Below, piece after piece: positions 46,201 through 54,625 of a stretch of 64,000 bases of DNA (the stretch's first letter is position 1; every line of letters begins with the position of its first letter). The stretch covers positions 1-64,000 of the forward strand of contig CAMBQQ010000002.1 of assembly GCA_945870035.1 (NCBI GenBank). Direction: 5' to 3'. A model generated the notes under the pieces. That model searched no databases, was not told where the DNA came from, and saw nothing but the letters and a program-made list of their open reading frames with translations. A program made the translations under genes and the position numbers. The stretch is from Rhizobium sp. Q54. Its GTDB lineage: Bacteria; Pseudomonadota; Alphaproteobacteria; Rhizobiales; Xanthobacteraceae.

Positions 46201-47052
46201 ATAGTCCGGGCAGATGACGACACTCTTGGCGCCGCGATAACGGGCCTCGGTATAGAAGTGTGCGTCGGGCGTGCGCGTTTGCGGTACGTTTGAGCCCCAC
46301 AGCAGCAAGAAGCCGGAATTGTACCAGTCGGCCGATTCCGGCACGTCGGTCTGCTCGCCCCAGGTCTGCGGCGACGCCGGCGGCAAATCGCAATACCAGT
46401 CGTAGAACGACATGCAGACACCGCCGAGCAGCGACAGGTAGCGCGAGCCGGCGGCATAACTCACCATCGACATTGCCGGGATCGGCGAGAAGCCGAACAC
46501 GCGGTCCGGGCCATGCGTCTTGACAGTGTAAGCATTGGCCGCGGCGATCAACTCGTTGACCTCGTCCCAGGTCGAACGGACAAAACCGCCAAGGCCTCGC
46601 TTCTCGACATAGGCCGAGCGTTTTGCCGGGTTTTCGACGATCGATTTCCAGGCGGCAACCGGCGTCATCAGGACGCGCGCTTCGCGCCACAGCTTGAGCA
46701 GCCGCGAACGCACCAACGGATACTTCACGCGGTTGCCGGAATAGAGATACCAGCTATAGCTCGCGCCGCGCGCGCAGCCGCGCGGCTCATGATTCGGCAG
46801 ATCCGGCCGCGTGCGCGGATAATCGGTCTGCTGGGTTTCCCAGGTAACGATGCCGCCCTTGACGTAGATCTTCCACGAGCAAGAGCCTGTGCAGTTCACA
46901 CCGTGCGTAGAGCGCACGATCTTGTCGTGCTGCCAGCGCTTGCGGTAGCCGTCTTCCCAGCGCCGGTCTTCATTGGTGGTGATGCCGTGACCGTCCGAGA
47001 ACGGTTCGCTGCCGCGGCTGAAGAAAGTCAATCGGTCGAGAAAGTGACTCAT
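43276..47052 (-). CDS. narG: Respiratory nitrate reductase alpha subunit
   Basis: 1258 aa; HGVNCTGSCSWKIYVKGGIVTWETQQTDYPRTRPDLPNHEPRGCARGASYSWYLYSGNRVKYP. Confidence 0.97.
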   Translation of the reverse strand: MSHFLDRLTFFSRGSEPFSDGHGITTNEDRRWEDGYRKRWQHDKIVRSTHGVNCTGSCSWKIYVKGGIVTWETQQTDYPRTRPDLPNHEPRGCARGASYSWYLYSGNRVKYPLVRSRLLKLWREARVLMTPVAAWKSIVENPAKRSAYVEKRGLGGFVRSTWDEVNELIAAANAYTVKTHGPDRVFGFSPIPAMSMVSYAAGSRYLSLLGGVCMSFYDWYCDLPPASPQTWGEQTDVPESADWYNSGFLLLWGSNVPQTRTPDAHFYTEARYRGAKSVVICPDYSEASKFADLWMSPKQGTDAALGMAMGHVILREFHIDRQAKYFQDYARQYTDMPMLVRLVKQGEHYVPERFLRASDFVKGCDESNNPEWKTVAFDETTGAVVVPKGSVGFRWGEKGKWNLQEQASDGKETKLRLSLNDVKDGIAAVGFPYFGNREHDHFQGTDHPSVLVRNVPTKTLQLVEGETIVASVYDLFVANYGVDCGLGGEHLAKGYDDMQPYTPAWAEKITGVPRDQIITTAREFALNAEKTKGRSMVIVGAGLNHWYHMDMNYRGIINMLVMCGCVGQSGGGWSHYVGQEKLRPQSGWLPLAFGLDWGRPPRQMNSTSAFYAHTDQWRYETLDVSEVLSPTAPAGPWDGALIDYNVRAERMGWLPSAPQLQTNPLQVSKDAAAAGMEAKDYVAANLKSGKLNLSCDDPDNPANWPRNMFIWRSNLLGASGKGHEYFLKHLLGTKHGVMGKDLGEDGKKKPMDVVWHEKAPEGKLDLLVTLDFRMSTTCMYSDIVLPTASWYEKNDLNTSDMHPFIHPLTAAVDPVWEARSDWEIYKGIAKAFSTVAPEVLGVEKDVVLTPIMHDTPGEIAQAFDVKDWKKGEIDPIPGKTMPAVTVVERDYPGLYKRFTSLGPLMAKLGNGGKGMAWNTEHEVDFLKQLNGVVLEEGTTKGFARIDSDIDACEVILSLAPETNGEVAVKAWASLGGFTGLDHTHLAIPKEDEKIRFRDVVAQPRKIISSPIWSGLESEKVCYNAGYTNVHELIPWRTLTGRQQLYQDHLWMRAFGEGFCVYRPPIDTKSVNPVIDRKPNGNDAVVLNFITPHQKWGIHSTYTDNLLMLTLSRGGPCVWISEIDAKQAGIVDNDWIEAFNSNGALVARAVVSQRVKQGMCMMYHAQEKIVNVPGSEQTGQRGGIHNSVTRAILKPTHMIGGYAQQSYGFNYYGTVGSNRDEFVIVRKMSKVDWLDTPTPDQPEALPVATNTTNTLEAAE

Positions 47053-47063
47053 GTGATTTTCCC

Positions 47064-49805
47064 TTATTCAGCCGGTTGCAGGGTGGCGGGCGGCAGCGAA
47101 CCGCCACGCTCGATGTCGCGCAGCAGGCCGCCGCGGCGGGTGTAGAACCACCAGGTGATGGCGACACAGGTGACGTAGAAACCCATGAAGCCCCACAACG
47201 CCATCTCCGGTCCGCCGGTCAGCGAGATCGAGGTGCCGTAGCTCTTCGGGATGAAGAAGGCGCCATAAGCCGCGACCGCGGAGGTAAATCCGATGATCGC
47301 CGCCGATTCCATTTCGGCCTGCTTCTGGCGAACGTCGATGCTCATGCCCGGCTCAAGCCGGATGAGTTCCGCGCGCATGATTGCCGGGATCATCTGGAAG
47401 GTCGATGCGTTGCCGACGCCGGTAGCGAAGAACAACAGCATGAACATCGCGAAGAATCCCCAGAACGCGTTCGGCTGATCCTTGATGCCAAGGAAGTACA
47501 GCACGCCGCCGACCGCCGCGATCATCAGCGTGAAAACCCAGAAAGTGACGCGGCCGCCGCCGTAGCGATCCGACAACCAGCCGGTCGCCGAGCGCGACAG
47601 CGCGCCGACCAGCGGCCCGAGGAAGATGAACTTCAGCGAGTCGACCTGCGGGAACATGGTCTTGGCGAGCAGCGGGAAGCCCGCCGAATAGCCGATGAAC
47701 GAGCCGAAGGTGCCGGTATAGAGCCAGCACATCAGCCAGTTATGCTTGCGCTTGAAGATCACCGCCTGATCGGCGAACGAGGCGCGCATGTCGGCGATGT
47801 CGTTCATGCCGAACCAGGCCGCCGTGGCCGAGATGGCGATGAACGGCACCCAGATGAAGCCGGCATTCTGCAGCCAGAGCTTGGTACCGTCTTTCGCCAC
47901 CTGCGGCTCGCCGCCAAGCCAGCCAAACACGCCGGCAACGATGACCAGCGGGATAACGAATTGCACGACGCTGACGCCGAGATTGCCGAGGCCGGCGTTG
48001 AGCGCCAACGCGTTGCCCTTCTCCGCCTTGCGGAAGAAAAAGCTGATGTTCGCCATCGACGAGGCGAAGTTGCCGCCGCCGAAGCCGCACAGCAAGGCCA
48101 GCGCCAGGAAGAAGATGTAAGGCGTATCCGGGCTCTGCACCGCAAGCCCGATGCCGACCGCCGGGATCATCAGCGACCAGGTCGAAATCGATGTCCACAG
48201 CCGGCCGCCGAAGATCGGCGGCATGAAGGAATAGAAGATGCGCAAGGTCGCGCCGGACAGGCCGGGTATGGCCGCGAGCCAGAACAGCTGATCGGTCGAG
48301 AATGTGAAGCCGACCGCCGGCAGCTTGGCGACGACCACCGACCACACCATCCAGACCGCGAAGGCGAGCAGCAGCGCCGGTATCGAAATCCACAAATTGC
48401 GGCGCGCAATGGCGCGTCCCTTGCTCTCCCAGAAAGCCGGATCTTCCGGTTTCCATTCGTCCAGGACATGACCGGAGAGCGCGCCGATGTGCTTGCCCTC
48501 GTGAATCGGCCCCATTTCCGGGAACTGCGGCAGCATGCTCAGGGCCGGCTCGTAGGCCTCGCGCTCCATGCGGCGAATAGCGAAATGCATCCAGGCCAAT
48601 GAAACGGCGGCGATCAGGAACAACAGCATGAAGCAGCTGGTCCAAATGCCGGTGAGATCGTTGAGCACGCCGAAGACGATCGGCAGGATGAAACCGCCGA
48701 GGCCGCCGATCATGCCGACCAGGCCGCCGACCGCGCCAACGTTCTTCGGGTAATAGACCGGGATGTGCTTGTAGACCGCGGCTTTTCCTAAGCTCATGAA
48801 GAAGCCAAGCACGAAGATCAGCGCCGTGAAGGTGACGACGCCGGTCGCCATATGGAAAGTGATCGGGCCCTTGATGCCTTCGACCGTGTAGGTGGTCGGC
48901 GGATAAGCCAAGATGAAGGTGACCAGCACCGAGACGCCAAACATCCAGTACATGATGCGGCGGGCGCCGTATTTGTCCGACAAGTGACCGCCATAGGCGC
49001 GGAACAGGCTGGCCGGAACCGAATAGGCGGCGCCGATCATGCCCGCGGTCGTGATGCTGAGCCCATAGACGCCGATCAGATAGCGCGGCAACCACAGCGC
49101 CAACGCGACGAAGGCGCCGAAAGCGAAGAAGTAATAGAGCGAGAAGCGCCAGACCTGGACGTTCTTGAGCGCATCGAGTTCGAGCCACGCGCTGACCGGG
49201 CGGGCGCCTTTGGCGCGGCGCGCCATCTCGACCGGGTCTTCCTTGGTGGTGAACCAGAAGACGATGCCCATCAGCGCGATGGCGACGGCCCAGACCTGCG
49301 CGGTGACCTGCCAGCCATAAGCCACCATCACAAACGGTGCGATGAACTTGGTCACCGCCGCACCGACATTGCCGGCACCGAAGATACCGAGCGCGGTACC
49401 CTGCCTTTCCGGCGGATACCAACGCGAGACGTAAGCGATGCCGACCGCGAAGGAGCCGCCGGCAATACCGACGCCGAGCGCGGCAATCAGAAACTCTGTG
49501 TAAGTTTGCGCATATGTCAGCAGGAAGGTGGCCAGCGCGGCCGCCAGCATGACCACAGTGTAGACGCGGCGGCCGCCATATTGATCGGTCCAAATGCCGA
49601 GGAAGATGCGTACCAGCGAACCGGTAAGAATGGGGGTACCGACTAACAGGCCAAACTGCGTTTCATTCAGCCCCAAATCCTTCTTGATCTGAATGCCGAT
49701 GATGGCGAACAGCGTCCACACCGCGAAGCAGACGGTGAAGGCAATAGTGGACATCCAAAGCGCACGGCCTTGGCCTTCAATACTAGAAATAGATTCTGAT
49801 TGCAT
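47064..49805 (-). CDS. narK: Fused NarK1-NarK2-type nitrate/nitrite transporter (two MFS domains)
   Basis: ~914 aa with two MFS halves (GLLVGTPILTGSLVRIFLGIWTDQYGGRRVYT; IPGLSGATLRIFYSFMPPIFGGRLW). Start trimmed to MQSESISSIEGQG. Confidence 0.92.
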   Translation of the reverse strand: MQSESISSIEGQGRALWMSTIAFTVCFAVWTLFAIIGIQIKKDLGLNETQFGLLVGTPILTGSLVRIFLGIWTDQYGGRRVYTVVMLAAALATFLLTYAQTYTEFLIAALGVGIAGGSFAVGIAYVSRWYPPERQGTALGIFGAGNVGAAVTKFIAPFVMVAYGWQVTAQVWAVAIALMGIVFWFTTKEDPVEMARRAKGARPVSAWLELDALKNVQVWRFSLYYFFAFGAFVALALWLPRYLIGVYGLSITTAGMIGAAYSVPASLFRAYGGHLSDKYGARRIMYWMFGVSVLVTFILAYPPTTYTVEGIKGPITFHMATGVVTFTALIFVLGFFMSLGKAAVYKHIPVYYPKNVGAVGGLVGMIGGLGGFILPIVFGVLNDLTGIWTSCFMLLFLIAAVSLAWMHFAIRRMEREAYEPALSMLPQFPEMGPIHEGKHIGALSGHVLDEWKPEDPAFWESKGRAIARRNLWISIPALLLAFAVWMVWSVVVAKLPAVGFTFSTDQLFWLAAIPGLSGATLRIFYSFMPPIFGGRLWTSISTWSLMIPAVGIGLAVQSPDTPYIFFLALALLCGFGGGNFASSMANISFFFRKAEKGNALALNAGLGNLGVSVVQFVIPLVIVAGVFGWLGGEPQVAKDGTKLWLQNAGFIWVPFIAISATAAWFGMNDIADMRASFADQAVIFKRKHNWLMCWLYTGTFGSFIGYSAGFPLLAKTMFPQVDSLKFIFLGPLVGALSRSATGWLSDRYGGGRVTFWVFTLMIAAVGGVLYFLGIKDQPNAFWGFFAMFMLLFFATGVGNASTFQMIPAIMRAELIRLEPGMSIDVRQKQAEMESAAIIGFTSAVAAYGAFFIPKSYGTSISLTGGPEMALWGFMGFYVTCVAITWWFYTRRGGLLRDIERGGSLPPATLQPAE

Positions 49806-49962
49806 GGCGCCCGTCCTGTCAGCCCAAAAGAATGGTCGCATGACAAGACTTGGTCGGCCGCCCGGAAGCTTTGACCTCGATCAACAGACGTCAATAATCA
49901 GTACAAATAAAGTTCGCGCGCCTAGCGCAACTGTCTTATATCGACTCAGACCTCGCCATGAA

Positions 49963-49976
49963 TTGATATCGATCAA
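49963..49976. promoter_or_regulatory. FNR-family box TTGATATCGATCAA
   Basis: Exact match to TTGAT-N4-ATCAA; in the narK / Crp-Fnr divergent intergenic region. Confidence 0.85.
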
Positions 49977-49984
49977 GATCGTGC

Positions 49985-49998
49985 TTGATATCAATCAA
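49985..49998. promoter_or_regulatory. FNR-family box TTGATATCAATCAA
   Basis: Second exact TTGAT-N4-ATCAA, 22 bp from the first box. Confidence 0.85.
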
Positions 49999-50062
49999 GA
50001 AGATAGCCTCAGCGCCTAAATTCTAGGCTATGATTACTTAAACTGCCGCAAGGAGGACGATC

Positions 50063-50749
50063 GTGCGCCAAGCCGAAATAGATCAGGTTCGTGGGCTGCG
50101 GTTATTTTGCGACATGCGAGCAGATAATTTCGCAGAGCTAATGAATGCTGCGAAATTCGAATCCTTTCCAAAGGATTTTTCTTTGATCAATGAAGGGGAT
50201 TTGCCAGATTTTCTGCACATCGTCGTCCACGGCACGATCGAGATGTTCTGCATCCACGGCGAGCAGGAAATCACCATCGAGATTATGCAACCCGGGACCA
50301 CGTTTATTCTTGCCGCGGTTATTCGGGACGACGTCTACCTGACGTCCGCCCGCACTCTCACCGCCGCGCAGGTCCTGATGATACCCGCACAGGTCGTTCG
50401 TGATATTTTTGAACGGGATGTCGCCTTCGCGCGAGCGATCGTCAATGAATTGGCGCTCCGATTTCGTGGACTTGTGCGCGCCCTCAAGAACAAACAGTTG
50501 CGAACCGGTTCCGAGCGCCTGGCAAATTGGATATTCCACACTTCCTTGCAGCAAGAGGACCAGAAGCGGTTTAAACCGGCAATCAGCAAACAGTCGCTCG
50601 CGTCAAGCTTAGGAATGACGCCAGAGCACCTGTCGCGCAACTTTACATTTCTGGAGCAACACGGCGTAAAACGCCTGGGAAAATATATCATAATCGAGGA
50701 CCCGATAGCGCTGAAGGCATTTGCAAAGCCCAATTCGCTTATCGATTGA
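50063..50749 (+). CDS. Crp/Fnr-family regulator without the FNR Cys cluster (NarR-like by context)
   Basis: cNMP-type domain (INEGDLPDFLHIVVHGTIEMFC) and HTH (ISKQSLASSLGMTPEHLSRNFTFL); divergent from narK. Confidence 0.82.
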   Translation: MRQAEIDQVRGLRLFCDMRADNFAELMNAAKFESFPKDFSLINEGDLPDFLHIVVHGTIEMFCIHGEQEITIEIMQPGTTFILAAVIRDDVYLTSARTLTAAQVLMIPAQVVRDIFERDVAFARAIVNELALRFRGLVRALKNKQLRTGSERLANWIFHTSLQQEDQKRFKPAISKQSLASSLGMTPEHLSRNFTFLEQHGVKRLGKYIIIEDPIALKAFAKPNSLID

Positions 50750-50854
50750 TAATAAATCCGCGCGGCCGAATTTTCTATTTACGGCGCCTTGCACATCGAC
50801 GCACTCTATTATCGTTTGCGAAAAGACAAATTCTGGCCGTGCGCGGCGCAACTC

Positions 50855-51592
50855 TCAGCGCATCGACCGCAAACTGCCTCGTACAGCGCCGCGATCGTCA
50901 GACGCAAATTTTCGGAGCGCGCCGACATCGCTCACCTTCACACTAGAAGCGTCAACTGAAACTCCGACGGCTCGCAATTTGCTGAAAGAGCGCGAGAGCG
51001 ACTCCGGTTTAAGTCCGAGCCGAGCCGCAATCAGGGCTTTGTCATATGGCAGCGCGATGGCGCAGCTACCGTACTCCGCCGGGCATAGCGACATTAGAAA
51101 AGTCGCAACCCGCTGTACGCCGCTTTGTGCTTTGAGCTGTTCAATTTGCTGAACGAGATTGTGCAGATGCTGCAAGGTCGACGCGATCATCGCCAGCGCT
51201 ATATCCGGGTCTTCCCGAACGCAACGAACAAGATGGCCAGCAGGCAGGCGCACCACTCGAACAGCACTCACCGCCTCGGCGTTCGCAGGATAGCGCCCAT
51301 CCGTAAACGCGACGGCCTCTGCAAAACTGTCGCCTTTGGCCAGAATGTGGATAACCGTTTCCTCGCCGGAGGCCGAGATACGAAACAGCTTCACCCAACC
51401 GCTGATAACAATGAAAAAATCCGTAGCTAGCTCGCCTTGTCGAAAAAGCCATTCATGCGGCCTGACCGTCAATACGGTCGCGGGCGCGAGGATATGTTCT
51501 ACCGTATCCGCCTTCAAACTACGGAATACAGCGATTCGCGTCACTATGCGCAAATCCTCCGCTGTCAATTTCGTCTGCGCATTCGTCAGCAT
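50855..51592 (-). CDS. Crp/Fnr-family regulator, DNR/NnrR-like
   Basis: WLFRQGELATDFFIVISGWVKLFRISASGEETVIHILAKGDSFAEAVAF and HTH KALIAARLGLKPESLSRSFSKL. Confidence 0.83.
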   Translation of the reverse strand: MLTNAQTKLTAEDLRIVTRIAVFRSLKADTVEHILAPATVLTVRPHEWLFRQGELATDFFIVISGWVKLFRISASGEETVIHILAKGDSFAEAVAFTDGRYPANAEAVSAVRVVRLPAGHLVRCVREDPDIALAMIASTLQHLHNLVQQIEQLKAQSGVQRVATFLMSLCPAEYGSCAIALPYDKALIAARLGLKPESLSRSFSKLRAVGVSVDASSVKVSDVGALRKFASDDRGAVRGSLRSMR

Positions 51593-51642
51593 GCAAACTG
51601 CCTCACTATTCTAACACATAGAGGCGCACCAGTTAGGGCGCC

Positions 51643-51656
51643 TTGACTTCGGTCAA
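51643..51656. promoter_or_regulatory. FNR/NnrR-type palindrome TTGACTTCGGTCAA
   Basis: TTGAC-N4-GTCAA between the divergent DNR-like regulator and the hemerythrin gene. Confidence 0.75.
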
Positions 51657-51721
51657 GGACGAACGAGCCCGAAGATGCTTACATTCTAGATGGCTCCCCT
51701 GTCGTCTGCCAGAAGGCGGCG

Positions 51722-52219
51722 GTGATCACACTTATGCGTGAAGCCTTCTTACGCGCGGAAAGTACCATTATGGCCGGTGCAGTAATTCGACCGATTAGTC
51801 GCAAGCTGCGGACCGTGCGACTTGGTCACGATGCAATCGATTCAGATCATATCGAAATATCCGAATGCTGGTTCAAATCCGTTAATTGCACGCCTATTCA
51901 GTTCCCATTCTTGATCGCCCGGTTGAAAAAATTAATGGCGACGCACTTCGCCCGAGAAGACGCCATTATGAAGCACGCCGCCAGCTCACTCTGCTCTTGT
52001 CACAGGCAAGAGCATGAAATGCTTCTCGGACTTTGCGACCGCGCAGCGGGACTTAGCGAATTCAACTGGCGAGCAGCACAGCGACTTCTTCGCGATGAGT
52101 TCCCCGGTCGGGTCCGTGAACACATCATCTGCATGGACCAGATGCTTGTTATGCAACTCAACACGAGCAGCGCAGGCATTCCTGCGGGCGAACGCCTGCA
52201 CGAGGATCATGCCGGATGA
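51722..52219 (+). CDS. Hemerythrin-like protein
   Basis: GHDAIDSDHIEISECW, MATHFAREDAIMKHA, CHRQEHEMLLGLC, VREHIICMDQML: His/Glu/Asp spacing of bacteriohemerythrins. Confidence 0.75.
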   Translation: MITLMREAFLRAESTIMAGAVIRPISRKLRTVRLGHDAIDSDHIEISECWFKSVNCTPIQFPFLIARLKKLMATHFAREDAIMKHAASSLCSCHRQEHEMLLGLCDRAAGLSEFNWRAAQRLLRDEFPGRVREHIICMDQMLVMQLNTSSAGIPAGERLHEDHAG

Positions 52220-52689
52220 CCGTTCCGCTCTACGGTAGCCTGGACGCTTCATTGCGGCCGTCGTTTTCCAGTTCGCCGCGGAACGTATGCCTTCCTGCCG
52301 AGATGCCGATACCGCTATTCTGGCCCTTGTGACCGCAGCCGCGACACCGGCGCGACCATTGAGTTCCAGGTCGTCGGATGCATTTCCCAATGGGAGTGAC
52401 CGGCTTCCGGCTTTCTCCCCATAATTGCGACATGTCGCGGTTGCCTCGATCCTTTATGCCGTGCTCGACGGGCGGATGAGCACAGCCGAGCAACCGCCGC
52501 ACTCGAAAGCATGGAATTTCCTGCGCCATTCTTAAATGGATTTTAATACGGCAAGCCTGGCTATCAACGCCTCGACATCCGTACGAGCATTAGAACATAG
52601 ACATCCTCGCCCGGATCGAGCGACTCTTCGCCGGGTAAATCATTGGGTCTTCCCGACCCTTAAATTCTCAGTTCTGGCGTCTGCCTGTC

Positions 52690-52703
52690 TTGACCAATGT
52701 CAA
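52690..52703. promoter_or_regulatory. FNR/NnrR-type palindrome TTGACCAATGTCAA
   Basis: TTGAC-N4-GTCAA ~52 bp upstream of the DUF6455-like gene. Confidence 0.75.
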
Positions 52704-52754
52704 GGCGCGTGGACCTGCACTTGTATAGACTATAAAACCAAAATGCGATTCAGA

Positions 52755-53207
52755 ATGGAGATGCTCATGCATATCAGTGAAGCAGTGGTCCTCCGCGAGG
52801 CACAGCGGCTGCGGAATGAGATGGTTTGGCAAGCCATCATGATATTCCGCAACCGGGTGGCAAACTATCGCCGCGCCAGCGTGTCGCGCCAAGAGTTTGA
52901 TACATTCAGCCAGGTCGAGATGTCTGCCCTAGCAAGCGATGTCCACCTGGAGCCGTCACAGCTTCGCGCTTTGTCAAACGCAGGAGTCGATGCCGCAGCA
53001 CTCTTGAAGCGGATGCTCGCCGCGTTGGGAATCGATCCGAAAATTCTCAAAACCATGGATGTGTACACGGCACGCGATCTTCAGGCGACATGCTCTCTGT
53101 GCAAAAGCAAGTCGCGATGCCGGCGCTCGCTTGCGACGGGAACGGCTGCGACGGCGTACCGCGATTTCTGCCCGAATGCCGCAACACTTTGTGCACTGAC
53201 CGCTTAG
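52755..53207 (+). CDS. DUF6455-like cysteine-containing protein
   Basis: VHLEPSQLRALSNAGVDAAALLKRMLAALGIDPK...DLQATCSLCKSKSRCRRSLATG...YRDFCPNAATLCALTA. Start trimmed from ORF 52536. Confidence 0.65.
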   Translation: MEMLMHISEAVVLREAQRLRNEMVWQAIMIFRNRVANYRRASVSRQEFDTFSQVEMSALASDVHLEPSQLRALSNAGVDAAALLKRMLAALGIDPKILKTMDVYTARDLQATCSLCKSKSRCRRSLATGTAATAYRDFCPNAATLCALTA

Positions 53208-53235
53208 ACTAATAGCGATTTAGAGCAATCAGCGC

Positions 53236-53775
53236 ATGAACGACCACGCAATGGCGGTTATTGGCGTGTTGAACGCGTCAGACCGCGCGAGCGCCGGCAT
53301 TTATAGTGACGAGAACGGGCCAGCTATCGAGCAGTATTTACGGGAGGTTCTCACGAGCCCGTGGCGCGCCATTCTGCGCGTTGTCCCCGACGGAATCGAA
53401 AGTGTGCGCGACGGATTGATCGACCTTGCCGATCGAGAAAACTGCGGTCTCATCTTCACCACGGGCGGCACCGGGCCGGCCCCGCGTGACCTCACGCCTG
53501 AAGCGACAATGGCCGCTTGCTCGAAATTGTTACCTGGGTTCGGCGAGTTAATGCGCGCGGTGAGCCTCAAGCAGGTTGCGACCGCCATTTTGTCTCGACA
53601 AACAGCCGGCATTCGGGGAAGGACGCTCATCGTCAATCTGCCCGGACGGCCTGCGTCAATCCGCGTTTGCCTCGACGCCATTTTTCCGGCGATACCCTAT
53701 TGCTTGGACTTGATCGGTCAACCGGGCATGGCAACCGACCCCGTGCGCTGCAAAGCCTTTCGCCCGAAGACCTGA
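53236..53775 (+). CDS. MoaB/Mog-type molybdopterin adenylyltransferase
   Basis: IGVLNASDRASAGIYSDENGPAIEQYL, LIFTTGGTGPAPRDLTPEAT, GRTLIVNLPGRPASIRVCLDAIFPAIPYCLDLI. Confidence 0.9.
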   Translation: MNDHAMAVIGVLNASDRASAGIYSDENGPAIEQYLREVLTSPWRAILRVVPDGIESVRDGLIDLADRENCGLIFTTGGTGPAPRDLTPEATMAACSKLLPGFGELMRAVSLKQVATAILSRQTAGIRGRTLIVNLPGRPASIRVCLDAIFPAIPYCLDLIGQPGMATDPVRCKAFRPKT

Positions 53776-53885
53776 GCGTTGCCCTCGCCCGTCCGGATGC
53801 ACATTTTGATCTGAGAGCTTCGCGCCCATTTCCAGCCCGGCCAATAACCGAGTCGAGTCTCGACAGCCAGGAGGCGCACGAAGCA

Positions 53886-54590
53886 TCAGGCGATGAGCGC
53901 ACCGCCATCAATATAGACGATCGATCCGGTAGCAAAGCCGTTGTTCACAAACGCAAGGATCTGCCCGGCGATGTCGTCGGCGACACCGACGCGGCCGACC
54001 GGCAGCCCGGCGGCGATCTTGTTGAGCATGTCAACGCGCGCGGCTTCCGCCATGCCGGCTCGGATCGGCGTGTCGATGATGCCAGGCGAGACGCAGTTCA
54101 CCCGCACCGGCGCCAGTTCGAGCGCGAGACTGCGCGCGAGCGACTCGATGGCGCCATTTGCGGCGCCGACGATAGCCGAGTTCGGCCGCGGACGAACGCT
54201 GAGAAATCCGGAAACCAAAGTCAGCGAGCCGCCGGCGTTGAAATTGGCCGCGCGCGCCACCCGCCAGGCGCCCCAGAACTTACCCTCCATGGTCGCGCGC
54301 ACATCGTCCATCGCCACCGTCTTGAACGGGCCCGACTTGAGCTGCGCTGCGGTAACGACGACATGATCGACCGCGCCGCATTCGCGGAACAGGTTGACGA
54401 CGCTGTCATCGTCGGTGACATCGGCGGCGATGGCCTTGACCCCGATCTTGCCCGCGGCGGCTTTCAGTTTCTCGGCGCTGCGCGACGCGATGATGACTTC
54501 GGCGCCCTGCGCCTTGGCCATGGCCGCGGTCGCCAAACCGATACCGGACGATCCACCGACGACGACGACCTTCTTGCCCGCGAGCGACAT
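53886..54590 (-). CDS. Short-chain dehydrogenase/reductase (SDR)
   Basis: KKVVVVGGSSGIGLATAAMAKAQG, VNCVSPGIIDTPIRAG, FVNNGFATGSIVYIDGGALIA. The usual YxxxK motif is not clear (NSAIVGAANGAIESL). Confidence 0.82.
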   Translation of the reverse strand: MSLAGKKVVVVGGSSGIGLATAAMAKAQGAEVIIASRSAEKLKAAAGKIGVKAIAADVTDDDSVVNLFRECGAVDHVVVTAAQLKSGPFKTVAMDDVRATMEGKFWGAWRVARAANFNAGGSLTLVSGFLSVRPRPNSAIVGAANGAIESLARSLALELAPVRVNCVSPGIIDTPIRAGMAEAARVDMLNKIAAGLPVGRVGVADDIAGQILAFVNNGFATGSIVYIDGGALIA

Positions 54591-54625
54591 ATCTATTCCC
54601 TTCACATTGGTGTCTGTTGCGCCGT

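Noticed and set aside
47076-49593. Long ORFs in other frames over narK (508 aa plus strand, 617 aa minus strand)
   Set aside because: Frame-shadow translations of a clearly conserved MFS fusion; no recognisable domains.
52230-52529. 99-aa minus-strand ORF between the hemerythrin and DUF6455-like genes
   Set aside because: No recognisable motif and no convincing ribosome-binding site; may be a remnant, but not supportable as a gene.
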